DNA of 64,000 nt from Euryodendron excelsum (Eukaryota > Streptophyta > Magnoliopsida > Ericales > Pentaphylacaceae), in assembly GCA_033060915.1 (NCBI GenBank), contig CM065387.1:41182501-41246500 (forward strand), given 5' to 3'. Each line of letters starts with the position of its first letter. Positions within the stretch are counted from its first letter, which is position 1. The position numbers and the translations under genes are program-made. Positions 23,481 through 35,145 of the stretch are shown piece by piece. The notes under the pieces are model-generated. The model saw only the letters and a list, made by a program, of their open reading frames with translations. It ran no database searches and had not been told where the DNA came from.

Positions 23481-26400
23481 GTCACTTCTAGTGAAGCCAG
23501 GCTAAAATTGCATGGTAGTTACTAGTACAGGCGCCCAAATCTAGTCAAAGATACGTTGCTTGCCGACCTTAAACATTTCCTAAATGGCTGGCACCATTAG
23601 TAGTGGCGCCAAGCCAAAAAATGGCCTAGCGCCACTCCTAGTGGCACTAGTGTAAGTTTTGGCCTGGCGCCACTGCAACAGGCGCCAGTGTATTCCTTCC
23701 TCTACAAATATAGAGCCTCTTCTAATGTGAAAGAGGTCCACAAACTCAATCTAAAAATCATATATTTCGATATACAGAGCTCGTGCACTCCCTAAACCTT
23801 AGCTTCCCTAGGTTTTCCAAACCCTAGCCACCATATACTAAGCCCTAGCCTTCTATACACTCATACACACCCCCATACACTCATACACTAGCCTTCAATC
23901 CTCCTTTGAAGACTTGAAGAGCTGTAATTTAAAGTTTGAAGACAACTCCTGAAGATTGAAGATGAAGATCAAGACGAAGACTGAAGACAAGCAAGGCGCA
24001 CAAAATAAAGAAGACATACGGTAGGCTTCCTATTTAAATTTCCGTATTTCCCCCTCTCTCTTCTCTCTCTTAACCCACTTGGGTTTTCTCTATTTTAATC
24101 CCCTATCTCTTTCCCCCCTTTCTTTGTATGCTTGAAACAAGGGGACTCCCGGTCCATGTGTAGGATTAGACTATTGGAGGGTCACCGTGTCGGGGGCATT
24201 CCTTTAGGCTAACCGGAGACCACGTGGGTTTGGCCCCCTTGATTATGTGGTGAAGCCTTAGCCTTGTATGTTCACGACTCCAAACTTGCATTGTGCATAT
24301 CATGATCTTGCATCTTCCAAAAATCGTTTTCAAACTCGTTTTCAAAATTCTTTTTAAACTTGTTTCCAAAATTGCATCAAAATCTCTTTTTCAAAACTTG
24401 TTTTCAAAATCACAATTCTAGGGTGATTCTAGCTTTTCCATGGCTAGGGTTGCTTTAGGAAAGTATTACATTTAAAGTGACTTTTATGGTCCATATTTTT
24501 AATCCTTGTTGTTTTCAAAACCGCTTTCTTAAAGTGGTTCTAGCCTTTTTATGGTTAGAATCGCGTTAGGAAAGTCAGATGTTTTTATACCTTCTAAAAA
24601 CTCTTTTCAAAAATCTTTTTTTCGAAAACCTCTTTTTTCAACATGCTTTCCAAAAACCCTTCTTTTCAAAATTGTTTTCTAAAAACTCCTCCAAAAATCT
24701 ATTTTCTAAAACTTCTTTTAAATTCCTTTCCAAAGTACTCTCCTCAAAATCCACTTTCTAAAAACGCTTCCCAAATTTCATTTCTAAAAACTCTCTCCAA
24801 CAATCTTTTTTCAAAAAATATTTCTAAAAACTCTCTTCCCAAAATCTTCCTTTTAGAAACTCTTCTCTAGGATTCCCTTCTAAAAATCCTCATTTCCAAA
24901 AACACACTTTCCAAAAATTCCTTTCCTTAGAGCCCAAGTCAAGCCCTAGAACTAACAATTAGGAAACCCTAATTTTCTTTCCAAAAACATGGTTTTCAAA
25001 CTTGCCTTAAAACCTAGGTTGCCAAAACCTATTGTTTTCACATCTAAACTATACACATTTCTAAAACCCCTTTCTACGTCAAAATTCTACACTTCCAAAT
25101 CTAGGGTTTCTAGAAACTTCCTTTTCCAAATCCTTGTCAAATCAAATCTTCCCTTTAGGACACCAAATCCAATCTTCCCATTTAGGAAACTAGATCCCGT
25201 CCTCCGTTTTTGAAAACGAAATCAAACACTTCTTCTTAGAAACAAAATCCAATCCCTTCCTAATCCAAATCTTTCCTAACTCAAATCCTTCCTAAACTCC
25301 TACCTTCCTAAACCATAAGTTTCCTAAACCTAAACTTTAAATCTTTTCTAAATTTTAAAACTAAAGTTTCAAATCTTTCCTAATTCAACCCTTTCCTAAT
25401 TCTACCCCTTTCCAAATCTTAACTTTCCAAATCTAAGTTTTCAAACCTTTCCTAAACTCAAACCTTTCCTAATCTCAAGATATTCTAAAACTCTAAAACT
25501 TTCTAAATCCTAAACTTTCTAAATTTCAAATCTTTCCAAAATCCAAAACCTTCTAAACTCAAAACTTTCTTATTTTCAAAACTTGTTTTCTAAACTTTCC
25601 AACTTTCAAAACTTCATTATTTTCAAAACCTTTCCTTTTTCAAAACCTTTCTTAAAATGAAACTTTCTTAATTCAAAACTTTCTTAACTTGAAACTTTTC
25701 AAATTCTAAACCTTTCTTAAACTAAACTTTCCTAATTCAAAACATTTCTAAATTCAACACTTTCCTATTTCAAAACCTTTCTTAAAATGAAACTTTCCAA
25801 TTTTCAAAACTTCCCTATTTCAAAACATTCCAAATCTAAAACTTTCCTAAGTTGAAACTTTCCTAATTCCAAAACTTTCCTAAAATGACACTTTTCTAAT
25901 TCAAAACTTTCCTAATCCAAATCTTTCCTAAATTCCAAGTTTCCAAATCTTCCAAAATCTTTCCAAATCCAACATTCAAATCTAATATTTCTTAATTTCA
26001 AGTCCTTTCCTAAAATCCTATCTTTCCCAAGTCTAGGTTTCCTAAATCTTCATCTTTCCAAATCAAAATTCAACCATTTCAATTTCAAAATTCTAAATTC
26101 CAATCTTCAATATTCTATTCTAAGTTCAAGTCAAATCCAAATTCTGATTCAACTCCTTTTTCAAATCAAACATTCTATTTTCAATCGGACTCTTATCCGA
26201 ACTACGACTGACCTGATTGCTCCAAAAGGATACGTAGGTAACCCGCATGGGTGCGGTCACAACCTTTTTCAAATCTTAAATTCCACAATCTTTTCAAATC
26301 TCCAATCTATTTTCAAACCTTTAATTCCAAGTTTCAATTTCCAAATCTCTATTTCCAATTTTCAATCTCCAATTCTACAATTTTCTTCAAGTTTCTAATT

Positions 26401-29277
26401 CCAAAAATCTATTTTCAAATCTTTATTTCCAATTTCTAAACTTTCCAATTTCAATTCTATCTTTTCAAATCTCTTCTAAAATCAAATCAAATTCTCCTTT
26501 TCAAATCTCTTTCCAAATCTATTTTCCAACTTTCTTTTCTTGCACATATATCATGCATCATGTCTTTTCAAACATTCTTTTTCAAAATGGATAGGATTGA
26601 CCAATAGTTAATTGAAGACTCTCATAGGTGAATTTAGGGTAGATTGACATGTAGGTACCGAAAGGGCAGTGTGGGGTGATGGCTTAGTGCGTCTTCCTTA
26701 CACGTAACCAACCTCCGAACCTAGGATCATTGTTTTCAAAGACCAAAAGGAGTTATTTTTCAAAAAAGGGCTAAATGTTTTCCAAAGGTTACCAAACAAC
26801 CTGTTTTTCTTAAAAACCCTCTCTTGAGGAGATATTTTCAAAATTGTTTTTCAAAACCCCTAAGTGTAGTCTTTAGATTATTCTTAGTTTTTAGGTAACC
26901 TAACTCACCTTAATCAAGTTAGGTGGTGATTCCAAATTGTTTTCAAAAACCCTTTATTCAAATTTATTTTCAATTCAAACTTAGTCGCACTCATTCTTCT
27001 AGGAGGGTGAGTTCTAACGAGAGAGTACAGTGTTTTTTTCGCTTGTGTGAGTATTCCTCGAGTGCAAAAAATCTGGGCGCGACACTCATCAGCCTTTGTA
27101 TCCAGCGTTAATACGGGCACGTCTTTCCTCCTCATTACTTTCGTCCCATAGAGCAAACCACCCTAATGCCTTGTCATGGCTCCCCGCAGTCTTACACCGT
27201 CTCCCTCTCACTGAGTTCCCCCCTCGGGAAACTTCATTTTCAACTGTTGTAGGCTCTTGCCACCCCTCTCCACTGCTAGCCTCAGAGCCTCTACCTCCAG
27301 CCCCCCCTCCCCCCCCTCCACCCCACCCCACAAATTGATGCACGAGCTCCAGGCTCGTCACTCAAAACTTTTTTCAACTCATCCAATGCTTCTTGTGGGA
27401 TGGGCAGACCCCCCCTCCTCATCAACTATCGGCTCGACCTTCGCAGCTTCCCTCGTCAACCCCACCTGCAAAACAAACTTGTTATAAACCTACACTTGTC
27501 TTTATTTAACAAAATCCAATGCAACCATATACCTTCTTTTTCTTGGCTGATGGCGCCACGCTTGCCCTCTTCTTCAGCGCCTCCTGATTGCCCCCTCATA
27601 GTTCAACGGTCTCCACCCCAGCTCTCTGCTATTAAAACCATTTAGTGTTGCTGCAATCACTTCTAACTGAGTACCCAATCATCCAATTAAGCAATTTTAC
27701 CTTATTCTTTTGCCCACGTAATGCGCTCGACAGAGTCACATCGCTCCTCTCTGCCTTCTTATTCCTGCTTACAACCTTCACGCTTTTGGCACTTGGGGTG
27801 TATAGTACCTTGGGAAACTTCAAGATTCTTTCCACTTCCCTTGGCAAAAACTCTCGGTCCTTTTGTTGGGGCTCCACCACTAAGATCTCTAGTGGCCGAG
27901 CTTGCTCTCTCAGCTCGCCCTAGGCAGCTAGCTCCCTACCCTTGTGCGATATGTTCAAGCTGTGGTCCTCTTATAACACTTCCTCCAACCTCGTCACTAT
28001 GGGTTCCTCCCTAGTTAATAAGTTGAAAACGTCTAAGTTCTTTATCCAGTAGATGCGTTAGCTTCTGGTCCCCACACCTTTGTGGCTCACCCTGCAAAAC
28101 CAAAGCCCCTCGTACCTTTTAATTACTTTCTTTACATCCCCACTGAGCTTGTCCCTACTGAGCTTGTCACTTCAGTGAAGTCTGGTGCCCCTTGATCATA
28201 CTCGAGTTGGTAGGTCACCCTCTGGGGATGGTATCTTACAATTTCATAGGCCCCACCCTTATTCAAGGCACGTAACCCTTTTGGGATCACCCACAGCATG
28301 CTTGTCACCAGTTCCCTGGAAAACTTTGCCTCCAGCATCACCAACACCTCCCAATCCTCTTCTGTATACATGCTAAGATCAGCAATGCCGTCCAACACCC
28401 CAACATACGGCCTTAGGGTGAACTCCGCCTCGTCGTCAAACACCTGTTTCAGACTGGCTCGTGGCGTCCCACCGGACCACCTGGCCTCTCGGTAGTATAT
28501 AACTGCGTTCCCATCCTTGTCCACTACATTCCCTTCGTGGGGTTTAGGCGATGTGCCTTGAAAATGCTCAAACAGGAACATTTGCAAAAAATTAGTATAG
28601 ACGTAGTTCGACACATCATAGCACCCTATGGACTTGGCCATATTTCTCTTCAACTGGTCTAGACAAAAATAGATCGTCCCTAAAAATAAAGGCCCTAGCG
28701 CGAGGCTCCGCCCATATGCAAACACAGCTATAAAAGTGAAGAGCGCGTAGTTCACCCTATCAGTTGGAGGCCTTTCAAACACATGCCTCAAAAGCTAGGC
28801 ACTAAAAAATGCTGCCAAATGGCACTCGCTATGCAAACTAGGCCCCACGTGCCCCCTTTGGCGAGCTTTAACAGTATCCTCCCTAGTCTTTACCATTTCT
28901 TTGGTCACCCATTGTAGATCGCAGTACCAATGGATCATCTAGCCCTTGAACGTGTTTTTATGAGACTTGCTCGAGGAAGCCGAGTCCTCTTTCCCACTAG
29001 CCTTGCCAAATTTGCTCACAACCCTAATTGCCACGTTCTGTGAATCCTTCAGGCTTTGAATGATTTGCTTGTCCTCTGTCGTTGATATAAACGTGCAAGG
29101 ATCTACATCCCCCACAATTAGTAAGCAAGTTAGCCCCCTAACATCCTCCAAGGTAGGTGTGTATTCCCTTCAAGCCGCCACGAGTGTATGCGAGTGCACG
29201 CTCCAGCATGAAAGCATGACCTCCAGCTAGAGCGCGCTTTGTTTGATGTTGAGTTTATAAGTGCTCATCACCGCTGT

Positions 29278-32200
29278 TGTAAGCACCCCATTTTTGCCCG
29301 CTTGGCAATCTCTGGCCCGAATGATTTCACTTTCACACATCACATGCATATTCAGACTCTAACCCACCTTATAAACTCCAATTTAGTCCACCGGTCACTA
29401 CCCGGGCCTGTAGGGCCCACTTGAAGCTAAATGAGCATTTTGCCCCTAGGCATCCAATTGCCTCTGGGAACCACCCCAACTCTGGGTATCAAACTGGTAA
29501 CCTCCTAAGGATGCTTCTAATAGTATTCCTGACCTTCCGATGCATTTTCAAATCATTCTAAGTCAATTTTAGCAAGCCCGGTGCAAAATGACCATTTTTT
29601 CCCTGGTGGGCTGGTCGACCATTTCAACAATCCTGACATTCTTTTCAAGCCTGTTATACTATTCTAAGGGTTTCTACCCATTTCGGCCTTCCGGCCCATT
29701 CCTAACCTCCCGGATTATTCTCGAACTTTTCAGAGTCACTTTTAGTGGAGCCAAGCCAAAAATTGCATGGAAGTCACTATAACAAGCGCCCAAATCTTTT
29801 GCCTTGCATGCCAAGGATCAAAGATACGTTTCTTGCCGCCTTCAAAGGTTTCCAAAGTGGCTGGCGCCACTCCTAATGGCGCCAGTGTATTTTTTGGCCT
29901 AACTCCACTCCTAGTGGAACTACTGTATTTTTTGGCTTGATGCCACTCCTATATTTTTTAGCCTGCCGCCACTGCAACAGGTGCCAGGTTAGTTTAAGTT
30001 GCCTATAAATATAGACCCTTCCCCCTACATAAAAGGGGTTGGCAATCTAACTCCAGAAATTCTCTCTCGATATACAGCCCTCGAACTCTTTCCCAAACCC
30101 TAGTTTCTTAGGCTTCTTCAAACCCTAGCCTCCATATACCTTAACCCTAGCATACATATACTCAACACGCGCCTATAGGAGCCTCCAAGCTGACCATTGA
30201 AGACTTAAGGTGCTGCAATCTCAAAGCTCTCGAAGATCAAAGCAAAGCAAAGGAAGTAAAAAAAGTAAACCGAAGAAGGCGCAAGGTTGATTTTCTATTT
30301 ATGTTTATGCGATTCACCCTTCTTTCTTCTCTCTCCTAACCCGCTTGAGTTTTCTTCTATTTTAATCTCCTATCTCCCCCCCCCCCTTTTACATGCTTGA
30401 AACAAGGGAATCCCTAGTTCATGTGTAGGAAGAATGGTTGAAAGTCACCATAGTAGGGGCTTTCTTCTAATTCAACCTTAGACCATGTGGATTCGGCCCC
30501 CTTGATTATGTGTTGAAGCCTAAACCTTGTATGTTCACGACCCTTCTTGCATTGTGCATATCATATTCATGCATCTCTTCAAAATCGTTTTCTAAACTTG
30601 TTTTCAAAACTTAAATCAAAATCTTTTACAAAACTTGCATTAAAAATCTTCTCTTTCAAACTTGTTTTCAAAAATCACAATATTAAGATGATTCTAACCA
30701 CTCCATGGTTAGGGTTGTCTTAGGGAAGTGTTACATAAGTTTTGGGTGTGAACCCTAAAGTCGATTTTCTCAAAATCACAATCCTAAGGTGATTCTAGCC
30801 ATTCTATGGTTAGGGTCGTTTTAGAAAAGTGTTATATTTAATGAGACCAATATGGTCCATATTTTCAAATCTTTGTTGTTTTCAAAATTGCAATTCTAGA
30901 ATGACTCTAATCTTCCTATGGTTAGAATCGTTTTACGAAAATGAGATATTTTTGGAGACTTGTAAAAGTCTATATTTCATTCCCTTTCCAAATCGCTTTT
31001 TCAAATCTCTTTCTAAAATAACTTTTCTAAAATCTCTTTTCAAACTGACTTTCCTAAAAACTCTTTCTAAAAAAAAAAAAAAAAAATCTCTTTCCTAGCA
31101 AACACTTTCCAAAAATCCCTTTCTAAAAACTCTCTTCAAAAGTTCTACTTTTTAAAAACACTCTTCAAGTCTCCCTCCTAGAAACTCCTTTCAAAAGATT
31201 TACTTTCCAAAATCTCTTTTTCTTGGTGTCCAAGTCAAGCCTTAGAACCAATGATTAGGAAACCCTAATTTCTACTTTCCTTTTCCACATTCAATCATAG
31301 CTTTCCAAAATTCTATTTCCTACATCAAACTCTTAGGTTTCCTAACCCTCTTTTTCGTCTCAAATCATATTTTCTAAATCCAAGTTCTCCAAATCTCATC
31401 CTTTCCAATTTCATGTCATATCTAGTTTTCCAACTTAGTAAACCAAATCCAATCCTCCGTTTTAGGAAACAAAATCAAATCATCTCTTTTTGGAAATAGA
31501 AATCAAATATTTCTTAATTCAATCATTTCCTAATTCTAAACTTTCCTAATGTCAAACCTTTCCAAATTTCAAACTTTTCAATCTTTCTAAATTTAAACCT
31601 TTTCTAAGTTTTCTAAATCTTTCCTAAATCAAACTTTCCAAATTCCAAATCTTTTTTAGATTGAAATCTTTCTAAAACCAAAACTTTTCCAATTTCAAAA
31701 CTTTCTAAATTCAAAACTTTCCTCAATTTAAACTTTTAAAATTCAAAACTTTTCTTAGTTCAAACTTTCCAAATCCTAAAGCTTTTCAAAATCCAATCTT
31801 TCCTAAACCCTAACTTTTTAAAATTATTCCAAGTCAAAATTTTCAAATCAAACTCCTTTTTCAAATCAAATTCTTTTCCTTTCAAGTCAAACTTTTCAAA
31901 ACCTAAAAGTGTCTATTTTCAATCGGACTCTTGTCCGAACTACGATTGACCTAATTCCTCAAAAGGGATATGTAGGCAACCTTCATGGGTGCAGTCATAA
32001 TTTTTCTTACGTCTCCACTTCCATAACTATTTTTAAACTTTCAATTCGGTGATCTATTTCAAGTTTCTAGGTCTTAAATCTATTTTCAAATCTGAATTTC
32101 AATTTCTAGAACTTTCTTTCCAATCTCAAATCAAGGCTTTCTTTCAAATCTATTCTCACAATTGAATCTATCTTTTTCAAATCTACTTCCAAAGTCAAAT

Positions 32201-32780
32201 CAAGTTCTTTTCAATTTTTTTTTTAAAATCAAGTTTTAATTCTTGCACTTGCATATTATGCATCATGTCAACTTCTTTCAAAGTTCTTTTCTAAAGTGGA
32301 TAGTTTTGGACATGTATCAATCAAAGACTCTAATAAGTGAACCTAGGGTGAATAGACATGTAGGTACCGCAAGGGCGGGGTTGGGTGATAACTTAGTGCG
32401 TCTTCTCTACACGTAACCAACCTCCGAACCTAGATCATTGTTTTCAAAGACCAAATGGAGTTATTTTCAAAAAGGGCTTAAAATTTTCCAAAGTTTGCCA
32501 AACAACCTATTTTCTTAAAAACCCTCTCTTGAGGAAGTTTTCAAAATCGTTTTAAAAAATCCTAAGTGTAATCTTCAGATTGTGCTTAGTTTTAAGTGAC
32601 CTAACTCACCTTAATCAAGTTAGGTGGCGACTCCAAACTTTTTCTAAAAAACACTTATTCAAAATAAATTTCAAATTCAAACCTAGTCGCACTCATCTTT
32701 CTAGGAGGATGAGTTCTAACGAGAGAGTACTCTGTTTTTCTCAGTTGTCTTTTTCGAGTGTGAAAAATTAGGGCGCGACA
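29278..32780 (+). mobile_element. Long AT-rich solo LTR, copy D (3.5 kb)
   Basis: Starts TGTAAGCACCCC and ends GGGCGCGACA. It is flanked by the perfect 5-bp duplication GCTGT (29273-29277 and 32781-32785). It is collinear with copy C, minus the 81-bp array and most 157-bp units: GGCGCC palindrome cluster at 29860-29990, TATA box TATAAATATAGACCC at 30004, low-complexity tract 30590-31920, conserved block 31936-32000. It lies in the antisense gene between the LEGAGLHTA and KLNIKQS blocks. The intact duplication makes it the best defined member of the family here and defines the family's LTR ends. Confidence 0.92.
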
Positions 32781-33759
32781 GCTGTGTGCAACCCTGCTCC
32801 TTCTAAGATCTTCACATATGCGGAGTTGTCCAAAATCTCCATCAAGATCTCAAGCCCCTCCTCCGAGGCGCAGTAGCTATCCCACAATGGGAAAGTATAA
32901 GGAAAGTCCCCCTGCTCGATAGAAAAGCGCAGGATCGAATCTAGATAAATGAAAGCCTCGTGTGATGGTCTGGCCTCATCATAAGCCAAAAAGAACGGGA
33001 TCTCAACGACAAGTTTCTCCATGTCAAAACTTGTGAGCCATTGCCAGAATTCATCCTCGCCACCAAGAAATGATGCTAAACACCAATAGCGTCTGCACCT
33101 GGGATAGGAGGAGGGTGGCCATCCTTCCCCTTTTTTAAGTTTTTCGTCTTGTTACTATCTTCTAACCCTTTGAAAAGATCTGCCTCTTACGACGAGGCTC
33201 AACTGCTCATGAATGATCTCTCAATAGCCTGGTTGTTGGCCCCTTGCGTTTTGGCCATTCCGATCCTCGCACACAATTGAAAGTGCTCAAATCTCATGCT
33301 CTAACAATAAGCTCGCAAAACTCCTCACAAGGGCGCTAAAAAATGCTCTCCCAAACAAACTTAAGAACTTCAAAGATCAAGAACAAGAAAAATGGAAAAG
33401 CGAATGAGTAGATCAGAGTTCAAAAATCCAAAATCGTTGAAATAAGCTCAAGTCCACCTTTTATACCTCTCCAATAGGAGCCTCGAAGTTAAAGCGTTGC
33501 GAGCAATGATGACTCCTCTCAAACATCGCGCTACTCTGCTGCCGAACGGTCGCATAAATCCTCTCGTAAAGGTCATTTCCATAAATGGCAGACGTTCACA
33601 TTAATGACTAGAACGGTGCTAGTGCCACGTGGCACTTCCTGGAGGCCCCTAAAAAACAATGCGCCTCGACAGTCAATGATTAGCCATCAATGCAATGGTC
33701 AACTTTGTCTCCCACGTGATATGCACACGTGTGTCCATTGGTCAAATAAAATCGCGTGT

Positions 33760-33772
33760 ATAGGGGGGCTAA
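33760..33772 (+). promoter_or_regulatory. Polypurine tract of the Tat element
   Basis: TAGGGGGGCTAA abuts the TG of the 3' LTR. This is the standard plus-strand primer site for reverse transcription. Confidence 0.75.
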
Positions 33773-34202
33773 TGTAAGTACCCATATCCATGGGTGCCAC
33801 GTGGCTGACCCACTAGTCCAGCTGGTAAGCCACATGGACCTTAGGTAGCTCAAAGTCAACATAACGTCAACAACGTGCCTCACTTTTGCTGCAGGTCGGT
33901 GCCCCTCGCCCTTCCCTCACTCTTGAAGTAGGTTGGTGCCTCTTCCAGCACGCTGTGCTCTTGCGGCAGGTCGGTGCCCCTCGCACCTCTTTGCTCGTGC
34001 AATAGGTCGGTGCCTCTTCCAGCGCACCTTGCTTTTGCAGTAGGTCGGTACCCCTCGCGCCTCCTTGCTCTTGCAGCAAGTCGGTGCTCCACTGGAGCCC
34101 CTTGGCCTAGGATTAGTCCACTCTAGCCTCAGCGACTGTTGAAATTCCTAGACGGGCCCCAGGATTAGTCCACTCTATACACCTTGGTCCACCCAACACA
34201 CA
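33773..34202 (+). mobile_element. Tat element 3' LTR (internally deleted)
   Basis: 430 bp, from TGTAAGTACCCATATCC to CCAACACACA. It aligns with the first 270 and last 100 bp of the 5' LTR but lacks the intervening TATA-bearing segment (about 9180-9590 of the 5' copy). It carries about six instead of four 36-bp units around TTGCAGCAGGTCGGTGCCCC (33885-34095). Confidence 0.85.
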
Positions 34203-34251
34203 CTCCTCATCTACCTCTGCCGCCACTGCCCACCATTCTTTTCCTGCAACC

Positions 34252-35145
34252 ATGTTAGTGAAAATACTCAAAAGTACCCGCCATGAAGTTTTTATGATCA
34301 CTTTCATCTCCCTCCTCCTCATTGTCCACCTTCCCTCAACCACCACAAAGATAACAACCGTGACAATCTCCTCCAACTCCCGCCCAACCATCTGCTTTAA
34401 TAACTTCTGTTTCACTAGAACCGGGCATATCTCCATTTCCCTTTCCAATGTCTCCGTCACCACTGCCTCCACTGCCCCCATAAACTCCTCCCGCCTCGGT
34501 TTTTTTCTTTCTAAGATAGAGGTCCTTCCGTATTATGCCATATAACCCTTTGAAGATGGTAAAACTTGCATCACTGAAAACCCCAACCTCAAAGCCAGGT
34601 GCTTTCGACCCCACCGCCACATTTGGAGAACTCTCTCCCCCTCCCCAGTCCTCCCTCAACGAAAACTTGTCCGTCCCCAAACCCATAAACTATGCAAGCC
34701 AAAAACCTGTGTCGATGCAAGTAACACATTGAAACCTTCAACATTGACGAAGATGGCAAAAAAAAAACTATCTTCCAAATGGTGAAATGCAATTACCAAC
34801 TATATTTTTTTGGCTTCTCACTCTTTTACTTTTTGTTTCTAGTAATTTGGACCCACGTATGCTATGGAGAAATCATCTATTTATAAGATTCATTGGTTGA
34901 TGGCCGCGTTGCTTTTGAGGAAATCTTTGAATTTGCTTTTCGCAGCAGAGGATAAACAGTTAATTAATGACACGGGAACGCCTCATGGGTGGGACATATT
35001 GTTTTATACGTTTCACTCTATCCGGGCCCTACTGTTATTTACAGTAATTATGTTGATCGGGACTGGATGGTCATTCTTGAAACCATTTTTGGAAGAGAAT
35101 GAGAATTAGTTAGCAATTTCCATAACCCTTCAGATTTTTGTTAAT
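34252..35145 (+). pseudogene. GPR107/CAND-like lung seven-transmembrane receptor, exon block 1
   Basis: The ATG at 34252 opens a signal-peptide-like start (MLVKILKSTRHEVFMITFIS, hydrophobic to about residue 27). It is followed by SRPTICFNNFCFTRTGHISI and SSRLGFFL of the lumenal domain. After shifts come FGELSPPPQSSLNENL, QKPVSMQVTH and NYLPNGEMQLPT. The first membrane segments lead to KIHWLMAALLLRKSLNLL, AAEDKQLI, TGTPHGWDILFYTFHSIRAL and LLFTVIMLIGTGWSFLKPFL (34882-35090), then an in-frame TAG and LAISITLQIFVN. The family consists of Golgi/endomembrane proteins with seven membrane segments. Frameshifts near 34545, 34730 and 34870 and the TAG at 35107 make it a pseudogene. The block ends near a GTTAAT donor-like site at about 35139. 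Confidence 0.85.

Larger units (their letters stand above)
21909..27084 (+). mobile_element. Long AT-rich solo LTR, copy C (5.2 kb)
   Basis: Starts TGTAAGCACC and ends GGGCGCGACA. The flanks CTCAC (21904-21908) and CTCAT (27085-27089) differ by one base and are probably its target duplication. The U3 holds an 81-bp array, a 157-bp array, a GGCGCC palindrome cluster (23585-23695) and a TATA-like CTACAAATATAGAGCC (23701). The R/U5 holds a TTTCCTAAA/TTTCAAAAC low-complexity tract (24350-26180), the CGAACTACGACTGACCTGATT block (26198-26262) and the conserved end. No internal region is attached, so it is a solo LTR. The lineage is not fixed by LTR alone, but LTRs of this size are typical of Ogre-like Tat elements. 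It interrupts the antisense gene. Confidence 0.85.
20845..33258 (-). pseudogene. Antisense gene of the Tat element, plant-mobile-domain-like, split by two LTRs
   Basis: Read on the minus strand from an ATG at 33258 (MAKTQGANNQAIERS). Blocks continue as WCLASFLGGEDEFWQWLTSF and MEKLVVEIPFFLAYDEARPS (33022 down) to LEGAGLHTA at LTR D. After D they resume with KLNIKQSALELEVMLSCW, LEDVRGLTCLLIVGDVDP (29151), and a 219-codon open block (28791-28132) with DRVNYALFTFIAVFAYGRSL and GTIYFCLDQLKRNM. An acidic and basic linker follows to 27085. After LTR C a coiled-coil-like tail (LEDL..VEVVEQKIKVL..RETRLGELQDEREQL, about 21200-20950) ends near 20845. The W/L-rich core with a DVRGLTCLLxxGDVDP segment resembles the plant mobile domain (aminotransferase-like) family. 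Antisense extra genes at this place are known in Tat elements. Without C and D about 3.7 kb remain. Several stops and shifts make it dead. Confidence 0.65.
8910..34202 (+). mobile_element. Tat-lineage Ty3/gypsy retrotransposon (complete outline, decayed, 25.3 kb)
   Basis: Both LTRs start TGTA(G/A)GTACCCA and end in ACACACA or AACACACA. The 5-bp duplication CTCCT stands at 8905-8909 and 34203-34207. The internal order is gag, protease, RT, RNase H, a second archaeal-type RNase H, integrase, then a long region with an antisense gene, a polypurine tract and the 3' LTR. The second RNase H and the antisense gene place it in the Tat lineage. Removing three nested long LTRs (B, C, D; about 12 kb) leaves roughly 13 kb, a normal size for Tat. 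All sense frames carry stops and shifts, so it cannot move on its own. Confidence 0.9.

Noticed and set aside
27089..27361. Gly-rich minus-strand frame as a separate gene
   Set aside because: It fits as a linker of the antisense Tat gene, next to LTR C, and is shifted.
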